The notes below the pieces were generated by a model. The model had not been told where the DNA came from. It made no database searches and was given only the letters and a program-made list of their open reading frames with translations. Below, one piece after another: positions 24,567 to 33,540 of a stretch of DNA of 57,072 nt (the stretch's first letter is position 1; each line of letters begins with the position of its first letter). Origin of the DNA: CAIYRG01 sp964494505 (GTDB lineage: Bacteria; Pseudomonadota; Alphaproteobacteria; Micropepsales; Micropepsaceae); the NCBI GenBank assembly GCA_964494505.1, contig CAZBRO010000032.1:1-57072 (forward strand), in the 5' to 3' direction. A program made the position numbers and the translations under genes.

Positions 24567-24812
24567 TTAACGCGTATCCGGCCGTGTCTTCGGGATAAGC
24601 TCGATGCCGATATGCCTTGCATCGGAGATATGTATGGACTCGGCCTCGACCTGCGCCGCCAGAGCCCGCCATTGCTCGGCAAGCAGCAGATAGGACTCGC
24701 GTGCGGCGGGAGTAGCCGCCTTCGCTGCCCATTCCTCCACGTCGCCAGCCAACGCCCGATATTTCGCAGCGCGTTGCTCCGGGGGAAGATCGATAAGGTC
24801 TTTAATCGTCAC
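24567..24812 (-). CDS. 81-aa helical mini-protein
   Basis: A small soluble protein from ATG 24812 with a GGGAGGGCG Shine-Dalgarno. 'MTIKDLIDLPPEQRAAKYRA' is followed by 'AAKAATPAARESYLLLAEQW', similar in pattern to the 75-aa product of 23841-24068. The C-terminal part ('HISDARHIGIELIPKTRP') is different and may be strand-forming. Function unknown. The region 24445-24566 between this gene and the 53-aa ORF holds no gene I can support. Confidence 0.6.
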   Translation of the reverse strand: MTIKDLIDLPPEQRAAKYRALAGDVEEWAAKAATPAARESYLLLAEQWRALAAQVEAESIHISDARHIGIELIPKTRPDTR

Positions 24813-24910
24813 GCCCTCCCTGTCGCTCCCAGGGATTCGGGGCTTAACGCCCCGGCTCGAGTCCGGTTCCTCGCTTGTGGCAAATTCGCATCAAATTCTT
24901 AAGGCCGGAA

Positions 24911-24946
24911 TAAAAAAGGCCGGGTGCGCGGTCGGCACCCGGCCTT
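24911..24946 (-). terminator. Terminator of family B copy 3
   Basis: A perfect 12-bp stem: AAGGCCGGGTGC (24916-24927) with GCACCCGGCCTT (24935-24946), 7-base loop. Read on the minus strand it is followed by a T run (24912-24917 complement), 52 bases behind the stop of the gene at 24998. Confidence 0.85.
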
Positions 24947-24997
24947 GATCTTCATTGCGCCGGTTCGATCTCCGGCGAACAAGGGCGGGAGGCTGGG

Positions 24998-25606
24998 CTA
25001 CTTCGCTTGCGCCTCGCCGGGCCGGACAGGCCGCAGGAGACGCGGACCGTCGGCCGGATTGGCCGGCAACGGAGGGGGAATGGTCCAATCGTGCTGCAGA
25101 TCGAAGATCAAGGAGTCCTGGAAACGGGCTGCCTCGGGATCTTCCTGATCGCCCTTGGGCGAGATGGTGGTATCGAGCTGATAGAGCTTGCCTTGGGCAA
25201 GATAGACTTCGCTCAGGCGCTTGCTGCCATCCTTCATCGCCACGACGATACGGCGGCCATATTGCGCCTTCGGCCCCGCTTCAGACCGCGCGCTGGTGTC
25301 GGTGATGACCTTGCCGTCCTGGGTCAGAAGGAATTCGGCTTCGCCCAAGAGCGTCGGCCCATCCAGCGGCCGCTTGGTGAAATCGACGACGGTCGCCTTA
25401 TAGGTGATCTCGCCGTCCACCGCGGTAATCTCCGTTGCCGGCACCCGTCCTGCGAGACGGCCGCGATATTCGCCCATGCCCGTTTTCGGCTGGGCGGGAA
25501 AATCCACGCCGAAGCCCAACTCCGGATATTTGAAGGACTTCCAGGCCGCTTCGGCCGGGGCCGCAGCCAGAACCGCAGCCGCCACTGTCAAGGCGATCAG
25601 ACGCAT
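24998..25606 (-). CDS. Exported family B protein, copy 3
   Basis: A 202-aa exported protein from ATG 25606 (GGGAGA upstream). The signal peptide ends 'AEA', then 'AWKSFKYPELGFGVDFPAQP'. Conserved family blocks are 'GEYRGRLAG', 'DGEITYKATVVDF', 'LLGEAEFLL', 'YGRRIVVAMKDGS' and 'RFQDSLIFDL'. It has a longer Pro-rich C-terminal tail ('IPPPLPANPADGPRLL') than the others. It faces the DUF6152 gene at 25804 head to head. It ends in a strong terminator. Function unknown. Confidence 0.8.
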   Translation of the reverse strand: MRLIALTVAAAVLAAAPAEAAWKSFKYPELGFGVDFPAQPKTGMGEYRGRLAGRVPATEITAVDGEITYKATVVDFTKRPLDGPTLLGEAEFLLTQDGKVITDTSARSEAGPKAQYGRRIVVAMKDGSKRLSEVYLAQGKLYQLDTTISPKGDQEDPEAARFQDSLIFDLQHDWTIPPPLPANPADGPRLLRPVRPGEAQAK

Positions 25607-25731
25607 CGGTGTCTCTCCCGTTTCTCGAATTCGCTGGGGGGCGCTCGTTCCGCCTCCGTTGCCGGTTTCTTACTCCAGCGCTCGGTCCGAAACCATAGCA
25701 TTGTGAGCTTCGCATGGGACGGTTGGCCGCC

Positions 25732-25760
25732 TTGCAGGAAGCGAAGCGGCACAATATATG
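25732..25760 (+). promoter_or_regulatory. Promoter-like element before DUF6152 copy 2
   Basis: TTGCAG (25732-25737), 17-base spacer and TATATG (25755-25760) lie 44 bases before the ATG at 25804. Position and sequence parallel the promoters at 23162 and 26322. Confidence 0.5.
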
Positions 25761-25803
25761 TTCGATCGCATCGGCTATTCCACTACGTCCCGGGAGGACT
25801 TTG

Positions 25804-26220
25804 ATGAACGTGAAGATGATAAATCTGAAGTCTCTGGGCCTTGCGCTGTTTGCGGCGACCGCAATGGCGGCACCGGCCCTGGCGCATCATTCCTTTTCGA
25901 TGTTCGACCAGGAGAAGGTCGTCGACCTCACCGGCACCGTGAAGGAATTGGAATGGACCAATCCGCATTGCTGGCTGCGCGTCATGGTGGAGAACCCGAC
26001 CACCCATCAGGTCCAGCAATGGTCCATCGAGATGGCCTCGACCGGTCAGCAGGCTCGCATCGGCTGGAACCCGACCATCGTGAAGCCCGGCGACAAGGTG
26101 TCGGTCCAGATCAACCCGCTGCGGGACGGCACCCGCGGCGGCACGCTGCTGAACGTCACGCTCCCCGATGGGACCAGGCTCGGCCATGGCGGCCAGAGGG
26201 CGGACCCGCGCGGGGCCTGA
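25804..26220 (+). CDS. DUF6152 family exported protein, copy 2
   Basis: A 138-aa exported protein. The signal peptide ends 'APALA' before 'HHSFSMFD'. The third His is kept in 'EWTNPHCWLRVMV', with a Cys next to it, but the fourth is changed: 'VSVQINPLRDGTRGG' has Asn where the other copies have His. It is the most divergent member of the cluster and has a charged tail ('GGQRADPRGA'). GGGAGG precedes the ATG. Head to head with family B copy 3; followed by its own terminator. Confidence 0.87.
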   Translation: MNVKMINLKSLGLALFAATAMAAPALAHHSFSMFDQEKVVDLTGTVKELEWTNPHCWLRVMVENPTTHQVQQWSIEMASTGQQARIGWNPTIVKPGDKVSVQINPLRDGTRGGTLLNVTLPDGTRLGHGGQRADPRGA

Positions 26221-26247
26221 GCCGCACCATACGGCGCGTTTCAAACT

Positions 26248-26281
26248 GGGCGATCCTTAAAAGGGGTCGCCCTTTCGTTTT
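26248..26281 (+). terminator. Rho-independent terminator after DUF6152 copy 2
   Basis: Stem GGGCGAtCC (26248-26256) with GGggTCGCCC (26263-26272), loop TTAAAA, then TTTCGTTTT. Confidence 0.75.
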
Positions 26282-26321
26282 GGCCCGCACCCCATGACAG
26301 AATCGCGTCCTTTTCCGCGCC

Positions 26322-26351
26322 TTGTAGGTGCTCCCCGGCTCGCCGTATAAT
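26322..26351 (+). promoter_or_regulatory. Promoter of the three-gene DUF6152 operon
   Basis: TTGTAG (26322-26327), 18-base spacer, TATAAT (26346-26351), followed by GGCGGTT as at 23162-23198. It lies 74 bases before ATG 26425 and should drive the tandem genes at 26425, 26843 and 27319. Confidence 0.7.
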
Positions 26352-26424
26352 GGCGGTTGCAATTCTCCGTTCATCAATTCCGTACGCGCAAATCATCTCA
26401 GAAGATTTCGGGAGGAGAGAGTCG

Positions 26425-26817
26425 ATGAACTTCAAAGCCGGTTGCCTTGCTGCAATTGCCGCCGCTTCAGTCGCCGCGCCCGCGTTTGCGCATCATTCCT
26501 TCGCCATGTTCGATTCCGACAAAATGGTCACCATGAAGGGGACGGTGAAGGAGTTCGAATGGGTGAATCCGCACAGCTGGCTTCGCGTCGTGGTCCAGGA
26601 TCAGACGAGCGGAAAGCAAATGAACTGGGCGCTCGAATTGGGTCCGCCGCAGCAGCAGATTCGCCGCGGCTGGAAGCCCGACAGCCTGAAGCCCGGCGAT
26701 CCGGTCACCGTCAACATCCACCCCTTGCGGGATGGTTCGCGCGGCGGCCAATTGGTGAGCGCAACCCTTCCCGACGGACGGACGCTCGGCGGCGCAGGCG
26801 CACCTGCGATTCAATAA
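26425..26817 (+). CDS. DUF6152 family exported protein, copy 3
   Basis: A 130-aa exported protein, first of three tandem copies. Signal peptide ends 'APAFA', then 'HHSFAMFDSDK'. 'EFEWVNPHSWLRVVV' and 'VTVNIHPLRDGSRGG' keep the two internal His. GGGAGGAGAGAG lies before the ATG. The next copy begins 25 bases after the stop. Known of the family: small secreted proteins without assigned function. Inference: metal binding through the predicted N-terminal His. Confidence 0.88.
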   Translation: MNFKAGCLAAIAAASVAAPAFAHHSFAMFDSDKMVTMKGTVKEFEWVNPHSWLRVVVQDQTSGKQMNWALELGPPQQQIRRGWKPDSLKPGDPVTVNIHPLRDGSRGGQLVSATLPDGRTLGGAGAPAIQ

Positions 26818-26842
26818 ACAAACGCTTCGCCGGGAGGCGGCC

Positions 26843-27277
26843 ATGAACAGCAAAGCCGTTGGTCTTGCCGCGGTTCTGATGTGCGCCGCGGCGCCTGCCT
26901 TCGCGCATCATTCCTTTGCCATGTTCGATGCCGATAAGACCGTCACCCTGAAGGGTACGGTGAAGGAATTTTCCTGGGCTAATCCGCATGCCTGGATCGA
27001 GCTTATGGTGGTCGATCAGGCGACCGGAAAACCGGTGAAATATTCCTTCGAGATGGGTTCGGTTGCGCGCTCGACCTATGACGGATGGAAAAAGGATTCG
27101 GTCAAGCCGGGCGACGTCATCACGGTGACGATGCATCCGCTGAAGGATGGTTCGCGTGGCGGCATGTATCTGTCGGCCGAATTGCCCGGCGGGCAGAAAT
27201 TCGGCCGCACGGGCCCGGCCGTGGGAAAGCCGACCGCGCGGCTGCCGGGACAGGTGGGCGGTCCGCCGCTGGATTGA
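26843..27277 (+). CDS. DUF6152 family exported protein, copy 4
   Basis: A 144-aa exported protein, second in the tandem. Signal peptide ends 'APAFA', then 'HHSFAMFDADK'. It has 'EFSWANPHAWIELMV' and 'ITVTMHPLKDGSRGGMYL'. The C-terminus is the longest of the set, Gly/Pro-rich ('GPAVGKPTARLPGQVGG'). GGGAGGCGGCC precedes the ATG. It is more divergent from copies 3 and 5 than they are from each other, so the tandem is not a single recent triplication. Confidence 0.88.
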   Translation: MNSKAVGLAAVLMCAAAPAFAHHSFAMFDADKTVTLKGTVKEFSWANPHAWIELMVVDQATGKPVKYSFEMGSVARSTYDGWKKDSVKPGDVITVTMHPLKDGSRGGMYLSAELPGGQKFGRTGPAVGKPTARLPGQVGGPPLD

Positions 27278-27318
27278 TTGACAACACCGGCGGCGAGCCG
27301 GAAAGGGAGGAATAGGAA

Positions 27319-27717
27319 ATGCGATTCCAGGCTTTGGGTTTGGCTGCGGTTGCGGCCCTGATGTTTGCGATGCCGGCGTCGGCGCATCATTCCTTTGCCA
27401 TGTTCGACGCCGATAAGACCGCCACGCTTACCGGCACGGTGAAGGAATTCGAGTGGGTCAACCCGCATAGCTGGCTGCGCGTGATGGTTCAGGACCAGAC
27501 CGGGAAGACCGCACAATGGGCCCTCGAAATGGGCTCGCCGGGGCAACAGGCCCAACGCGGCTGGAAGCCCGATTCGGTCAAGCCGGGCGACAAAGTGACG
27601 ATCACCTTCCATCCGCTGAAGGATGGTTCGCGCGGGGGCCAGCTCCTGACGGCGACCCTTCCAAGCGGCGCCCAGCTCAACAATGGCGGCAACCGCAACA
27701 ATCCGGTCGGGGAATAA
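27319..27717 (+). CDS. DUF6152 family exported protein, copy 5
   Basis: A 132-aa exported protein, last of the tandem. Signal peptide ends 'MPASA', then 'HHSFAMFDADK'. It has 'EFEWVNPHSWLRVMV', 'EMGSPGQQAQRGWKPDSVKP' and 'VTITFHPLKDGSRGG', and an Asn-rich tail ('NNGGNRNNP'). It is very close to the opposite-strand copy 6 (27828-28229), from which it is separated by a bidirectional terminator. Confidence 0.88.
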   Translation: MRFQALGLAAVAALMFAMPASAHHSFAMFDADKTATLTGTVKEFEWVNPHSWLRVMVQDQTGKTAQWALEMGSPGQQAQRGWKPDSVKPGDKVTITFHPLKDGSRGGQLLTATLPSGAQLNNGGNRNNPVGE

Positions 27718-27775
27718 AGGCGAGTTCCGGCCGTCCGAAGCAATCCCGTCCCTACACGGATGAACGAGAACAAAC

Positions 27776-27809
27776 GATAAGGGGCGGTCCTCGCGGACCG
27801 CCCTTTATC
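27776..27809. terminator. Bidirectional terminator between DUF6152 copies 5 and 6
   Basis: GATAAGGGGCGGTCC-TCGC-GGACCGCCCTTTATC: a near-perfect hairpin between two convergent genes, with an A-rich left flank of the stem and a T-rich right flank, so it can stop transcription from both sides. Confidence 0.8.
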
Positions 27810-27827
27810 ATTCGCGACGATGCGAAG

Positions 27828-28229
27828 CTATTCCCCGGTCGTGCTCGGCCGCTGGCCGCCATTGCCGAGCATCGTGCCGCTCGGCAGTATCGCGGTGATG
27901 AACTGTCCGCCGCGCGAACCGTCCTTCAGCGGATGAATCATGACGGTGACCTTGTCGCCGGGCTTGACGGAATCGGGCTTCCAGCCGACGCGCGCCTGCT
28001 GGCCGGGCGAACCCATCTCGAACGCCCATTGCGCGGGCTTTCCGGTGGCCTTGTCGTCGATCATGACGCGCAGCCAGCTATGGGGGTTGGTCCATTCGAA
28101 CTCCTTGACCGTCCCCGTCATGGTGATCGTCTTGTCGGCATCGAACATGGCAAAGGAATGATGTGCCAGCGCCGGCGCCGCGAACGACGCTGCGGCAACC
28201 GCGGCAAGGCTCAAAGCTTTGAAATTCAT
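27828..28229 (-). CDS. DUF6152 family exported protein, copy 6
   Basis: A 133-aa exported protein from ATG 28229 (GGGAGGATCGG upstream). Signal peptide ends 'APALA', then 'HHSFAMFDADK'. It has 'EFEWTNPHSWLRVMI', 'EMGSPGQQARVGWKPDSVKP' and 'VTVMIHPLKDGSRGG'. It is the copy closest to copy 5, pointing to an inverted duplication. It is transcribed on its own, divergently from the RcnB-like gene. Confidence 0.88.
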   Translation of the reverse strand: MNFKALSLAAVAAASFAAPALAHHSFAMFDADKTITMTGTVKEFEWTNPHSWLRVMIDDKATGKPAQWAFEMGSPGQQARVGWKPDSVKPGDKVTVMIHPLKDGSRGGQFITAILPSGTMLGNGGQRPSTTGE

Positions 28230-28412
28230 CTCCGATCCTCCCAGCCTGAAGTGGACGGATGATATCCAATTCTGAACGTCAGCTAAATCCCCGATTCAGG
28301 TTCGGTTCAAAGCGGGTTTGGCATTCTCCCGGCCAACGACGGAAGACGTCGAAGAGTTCTCGGAAGGGCCGAAAAGCCGGCCCCCGAGGGGAAAGAAGGA
28401 AAGGAAAGTGTC

Positions 28413-28730
28413 ATGAAGAAAATCCTGATCGCCGCCGCTCTGGCCTTATCCATTGCCGGCACCGCCAACGCAGCCAGCGCCGAACCCTTTCGCGGTCCCA
28501 TGCACGGACCGGTGCTTCATCGCGAAGCCGGCCGCTATGTTCCCGGTCACTGGGTGCGCGGTGAGCGCTTCGTGCCGGGCTATGCGCGGTTCGTCATGGT
28601 CGACGATTGGCGCCATTTCGGCCTGCCGCGCCCGGCCTGGGGTGCGCACTGGATTCGCGTCGGCGGCGAGTTCCTGCTGATCAGCAACGCGACGGGCCGC
28701 ATCGTCGATGTGGTGCCGGCCTATTACTGA
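28413..28730 (+). CDS. RcnB-like periplasmic protein
   Basis: A 105-aa exported protein with a signal peptide ending about 'NAASA'. The mature part matches the RcnB-family C-terminal pattern: 'RYVPGHWVRGERFVPGYARFV', 'DDWRHFGLPRPAWGAHWIRV' and 'GEFLLISNATGRIVDVV'. RcnB of E. coli is a periplasmic protein needed for nickel/cobalt homeostasis. It has His residues at the mature N-terminal side ('MHGPVLHREAG'). AAGGAAA precedes the ATG. Its place beside the DUF6152 cluster fits a metal-related theme (inference). Confidence 0.8.
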   Translation: MKKILIAAALALSIAGTANAASAEPFRGPMHGPVLHREAGRYVPGHWVRGERFVPGYARFVMVDDWRHFGLPRPAWGAHWIRVGGEFLLISNATGRIVDVVPAYY

Positions 28731-28832
28731 ACGACCCCGACCCGCGCGCCTGACCCTCCCCCCCGTTAAGGCTGCGCGCAATGCCCATCCATCGGACCGG
28801 CCATGATCCGGTCCGGTGGATCGGGCAGGGGG

Positions 28833-30215
28833 TCATCCTTCCGGAGTGCGTGTCGCGGTCCTCGTCCGCATGGTGACCAGTTCTTCGGCCATGGTCGGGT
28901 GCACCGCCACTGTCGCGTCGAACTGAGCCTTGGTCGCGCCCATCTTCAGCGCGATTGCGACGAGCTGTGCCATTTCGCCCGCGTCTGGCCCGAAGAGGTG
29001 GCATCCGAGAACCTTGTCCGTCTTGGCATCGACCACCAGCTTCATGAGCGAGCGTTCCTCGCGGCCCGAGAGCGTGTTCTTCAGCGGCCGGAAGGAGCTT
29101 TTGTAGATGTCGAGACTGTGGCCGCGGTTCAGCGCAAGTTCCTCGGTGAGGCCGACCGTGCCGATTTCCGGCCGCGTGAATACGGCGGTCGCCACCAACT
29201 CATGATCGGGCCGCTGAGGCTTGCCGCCATAAAGCGTGTTCGCAAAACACATTGCCTCGTGGATCGCGACTGGGGTCAGCTCGATGCGGCCAGTCACGTC
29301 GCCGACCGCATAAATGTTGGAGGCGGACGTGCGCGAATATTCATCCACCTCGATATGGCCCGTTGCGCGCCGGGCCACACCGGCCGCTTCGAGGCCGAGG
29401 CCTTCGGTGTTGGGCTTGCGCCCGATGGCCAGCATCACCTGGTCGGCGTCGATGGCGTCGCCCGCGAACGTGGTGGCGCGCAAAGCCCCGCCATTGCGTT
29501 CGCAGCGCGCCAGCACCGTGTCGAGCAGAAGGCGGATGCCTTTCTTCGTCATCGAGGCTTCGAGCGCGTCGCGCAGATCCTGGTCAAACCCGCGCAGAAC
29601 TTTCGGCCCGCGATAGATGAGCGTCACCTCGGCCCCGAGACCGTGGAAGATGTGGGCGAATTCGAGCGCGATGTAGCCGCCGCCGACGATCGCGATGCGG
29701 TCGGGAAATTTTTCGAGATGAAATGCTTCATCCGAGGTGATGCAAAGCCCGGACCCTTCCATTTCCGATTCGCGCGACGGATTGCCTCCGGTCGCAATAA
29801 GAATTGTTTCGGCACTGATGTCGCGGTCGGCGCCCGTGAGCCGGACCGTATGGGCGTCCTTAAGCACCGCGCGGTCCCTGAAAATGGCGACGCCCGCTTG
29901 GGTGAGCCCGCTGTGATAGGCACGCGAAATCCGGGCAACATCGCCGTCCTTATTGGCGACCAGATGCCGCCAGTCGAAGCGCGTACCTTCGATGGTCCAG
30001 CCGAAACCGCACGCGTCCTCGAAATCCTCGGCAAAGGCGCTGGCATAGACGAAGAGCTTCTTCGGGACGCAGCCGCGAAGCACGCAGGTGCCGCCGAAAT
30101 CATCGGCCTCCGCAATAGCCACGCGCGCGCCCAGTTCGGCCGAGATTCGTGCGCCCCGAACGCCGCCCGAACCCCCGCCGATGACGAAAAGGTCGTAGTC
30201 GTAGGCGCCGGCCAT
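28833..30215 (-). CDS. gor: Glutathione-disulfide reductase
   Basis: A 460-aa FAD/NADPH oxidoreductase that regenerates glutathione in the cytoplasm. 'LFVIGGGSGGVRGARISAELG' binds FAD. The redox disulfide is in 'GGTCVLRGCVPKKLFVYAS'. The NADPH site is 'IAIVGGGYIALEFAHIFHGLG', and the C-terminal interface has 'ATVAVHPTMAEELVTMR' with the catalytic His-Glu pair. Length and motifs are complete. It starts 3 bases downstream of the rpiA stop, so the two form an operon linking the pentose phosphate pathway to thiol redox. Confidence 0.94.
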   Translation of the reverse strand: MAGAYDYDLFVIGGGSGGVRGARISAELGARVAIAEADDFGGTCVLRGCVPKKLFVYASAFAEDFEDACGFGWTIEGTRFDWRHLVANKDGDVARISRAYHSGLTQAGVAIFRDRAVLKDAHTVRLTGADRDISAETILIATGGNPSRESEMEGSGLCITSDEAFHLEKFPDRIAIVGGGYIALEFAHIFHGLGAEVTLIYRGPKVLRGFDQDLRDALEASMTKKGIRLLLDTVLARCERNGGALRATTFAGDAIDADQVMLAIGRKPNTEGLGLEAAGVARRATGHIEVDEYSRTSASNIYAVGDVTGRIELTPVAIHEAMCFANTLYGGKPQRPDHELVATAVFTRPEIGTVGLTEELALNRGHSLDIYKSSFRPLKNTLSGREERSLMKLVVDAKTDKVLGCHLFGPDAGEMAQLVAIALKMGATKAQFDATVAVHPTMAEELVTMRTRTATRTPEG

Positions 30216-30218
30216 CTG

Positions 30219-30923
30219 TCAGCGCTCGATCACGCGCACGCCGGAGGCGCCCGCGATAACGAGGGCCGAGGCCATCTGCACGAACAGCCCATGTTCCACC
30301 ACGCCCGTGATCGGCGAGAGTGCGGCGGCCAACGCGGCCACGTTCAAAATCGCGCCGAACGGGCAGTCGTAGATGAGATTGCCGCTGTCGGTGCGATAGG
30401 GCGCCCCTTCCCGCGCGCGCAACACCGGCGCGAGCGACTCGTAACCGAGCCCGGCGGCGGCGGCCACAATGCGCGCCCGCGTCGTGCCGTGGCCGAACGG
30501 AACCACTTCGACCGGCACCGGAAAGGCGCCGAGCCTCGGCACCAGCTTGCTCTCGTCGGCAATCACCACCATGCGGTCGGCCGATGCCGCCACGATCTTC
30601 TCCCGCAGCAGCGCGCCGCCGCCTCCCTTGATGAGGTTGAGGCCGGAATCGGCTTCGTCGGCGCCGTCGACCACAAGGTCGAGACGGCCAAGCGCGTCCA
30701 GCTCTTCCAAGGGGATGCCGAGCGCACCGGCCTTCAGCGCGGTCCGTTCCGAGGTGGGCGTGCCCGTGACCTTGAGCCCCGCGTGCATCCTTTCGGCCAG
30801 GGCCTCCAGAAACAGCTCCGCCGTCGAGCCTGTGCCCAAGCCGAGTTTCATTCCGTCTTGGACGAAATCCAGCGCGCGCAAGGCCGCCGCGCGTTTCAAA
30901 TCTTGCAGGTGGTTCGGGCTCAT
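30219..30923 (-). CDS. rpiA: Ribose-5-phosphate isomerase A
   Basis: A 234-aa enzyme of the non-oxidative pentose phosphate pathway (ribose-5-P to ribulose-5-P). Motifs are 'GLGTGSTAELFLEAL', 'DLVVDGADEAD' (catalytic Asp), 'KGGGGALLREKIVA' (catalytic Glu/Lys) and 'GNLIYDCPFG'. The start is set at ATG 30923 ('MSPNHLQDLK'); an upstream open extension to 31031 has no family similarity. gor follows directly. Confidence 0.94.
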   Translation of the reverse strand: MSPNHLQDLKRAAALRALDFVQDGMKLGLGTGSTAELFLEALAERMHAGLKVTGTPTSERTALKAGALGIPLEELDALGRLDLVVDGADEADSGLNLIKGGGGALLREKIVAASADRMVVIADESKLVPRLGAFPVPVEVVPFGHGTTRARIVAAAAGLGYESLAPVLRAREGAPYRTDSGNLIYDCPFGAILNVAALAAALSPITGVVEHGLFVQMASALVIAGASGVRVIER

Positions 30924-30969
30924 GCCGGGACTACAGACGAATCCGGCCACGCTGTCGAGATGGGCTGAC

Positions 30970-31596
30970 TCAAGCGCTGAGATGGGCCGGGTTGGTTTCG
31001 CCCGCAGTCTTGGAACCGCCGTCGCCGGCACCGAGTTCGTACAATTTTTCGATCAGGCGTTCGCTCAAACTTCGCACCAGGGGGGCGGGCGAGGGCGGCA
31101 CGCTGACATCGACGCCGTCGGGCGGATTGACCCACAACAGCCGCCGCCCATTCCCGAGGCTGGCCCGCCCGATGACGTTGCTTCGGATCGCCAGTCTCCC
31201 GACCAGGGCCGTGCGCGGCACTCTCAAGCTGTGGTAGCGCGATAGCGACCCCACTGCCCAGTCGAGCAGCAGATGGCGCGTGCACACGACGACGTGGCCG
31301 TCCCATTGGTTGGTCAGCGTCAATCCGCAGAAACCGATGAAATGAGCGCCTTCGTCGGCCAAGTGGATCAGCTGGCAGGGCAGGATCGCGCTCTCGATGC
31401 CGAAATGCGTCAGGGCTGCCTGCGTGACAGCCGAGGTCAGCGCGCAATAGGTGTGATATTCGCCATCGACAACCTGATAGAAGTTCGAGCACATCAGCCG
31501 CGCGATATCGGCGACCGTGCCATCGCTCGGGATGCTGTTGGACCGCGATTCTGCCGCGCCCGAAGTGCCGGGTGCCTGGCGAGTGTTGTGTCGCAT
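30970..31596 (-). CDS. Uncharacterised protein with possible Cys-His-Asp triad
   Basis: A 208-aa protein, no signal peptide. The central part reads 'YHTYCALTSAVTQAALTHFG', 'LTNQWDGHVVVCTRHLLLDW'. The order Cys, then 'WDGH', then Leu-Leu-Asp resembles the transglutaminase/papain-like Cys-His-Asp triad and the rule 'C...GH...D' of many uncharacterised proteins. The C-terminal half is less distinctive and Arg-rich. It sits 47 bases upstream of rpiA on the same strand but seems a separate unit. A weak A+T-rich promoter is seen at about 31625-31645. Confidence 0.6.
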   Translation of the reverse strand: MRHNTRQAPGTSGAAESRSNSIPSDGTVADIARLMCSNFYQVVDGEYHTYCALTSAVTQAALTHFGIESAILPCQLIHLADEGAHFIGFCGLTLTNQWDGHVVVCTRHLLLDWAVGSLSRYHSLRVPRTALVGRLAIRSNVIGRASLGNGRRLLWVNPPDGVDVSVPPSPAPLVRSLSERLIEKLYELGAGDGGSKTAGETNPAHLSA

Positions 31597-31711
31597 AAGG
31601 CAATGTACTATCCGGACTGTCGGGCTTGGTATTATATTTTATGTAAGCCCCGTGTCATCGGATGCCGATGGTCAAACAATTTCAGCGTAACATCAGCACG
31701 TCCGCGAGCGC

Positions 31712-33538
<1,827 letters not shown>

Positions 33539-33540
33539 CC

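Noticed and set aside
28803..30968. 721-aa plus-strand open frame opposite gor and rpiA
   Set aside because: Exact antisense to two clearly recognisable genes; shadow frame from codon bias.
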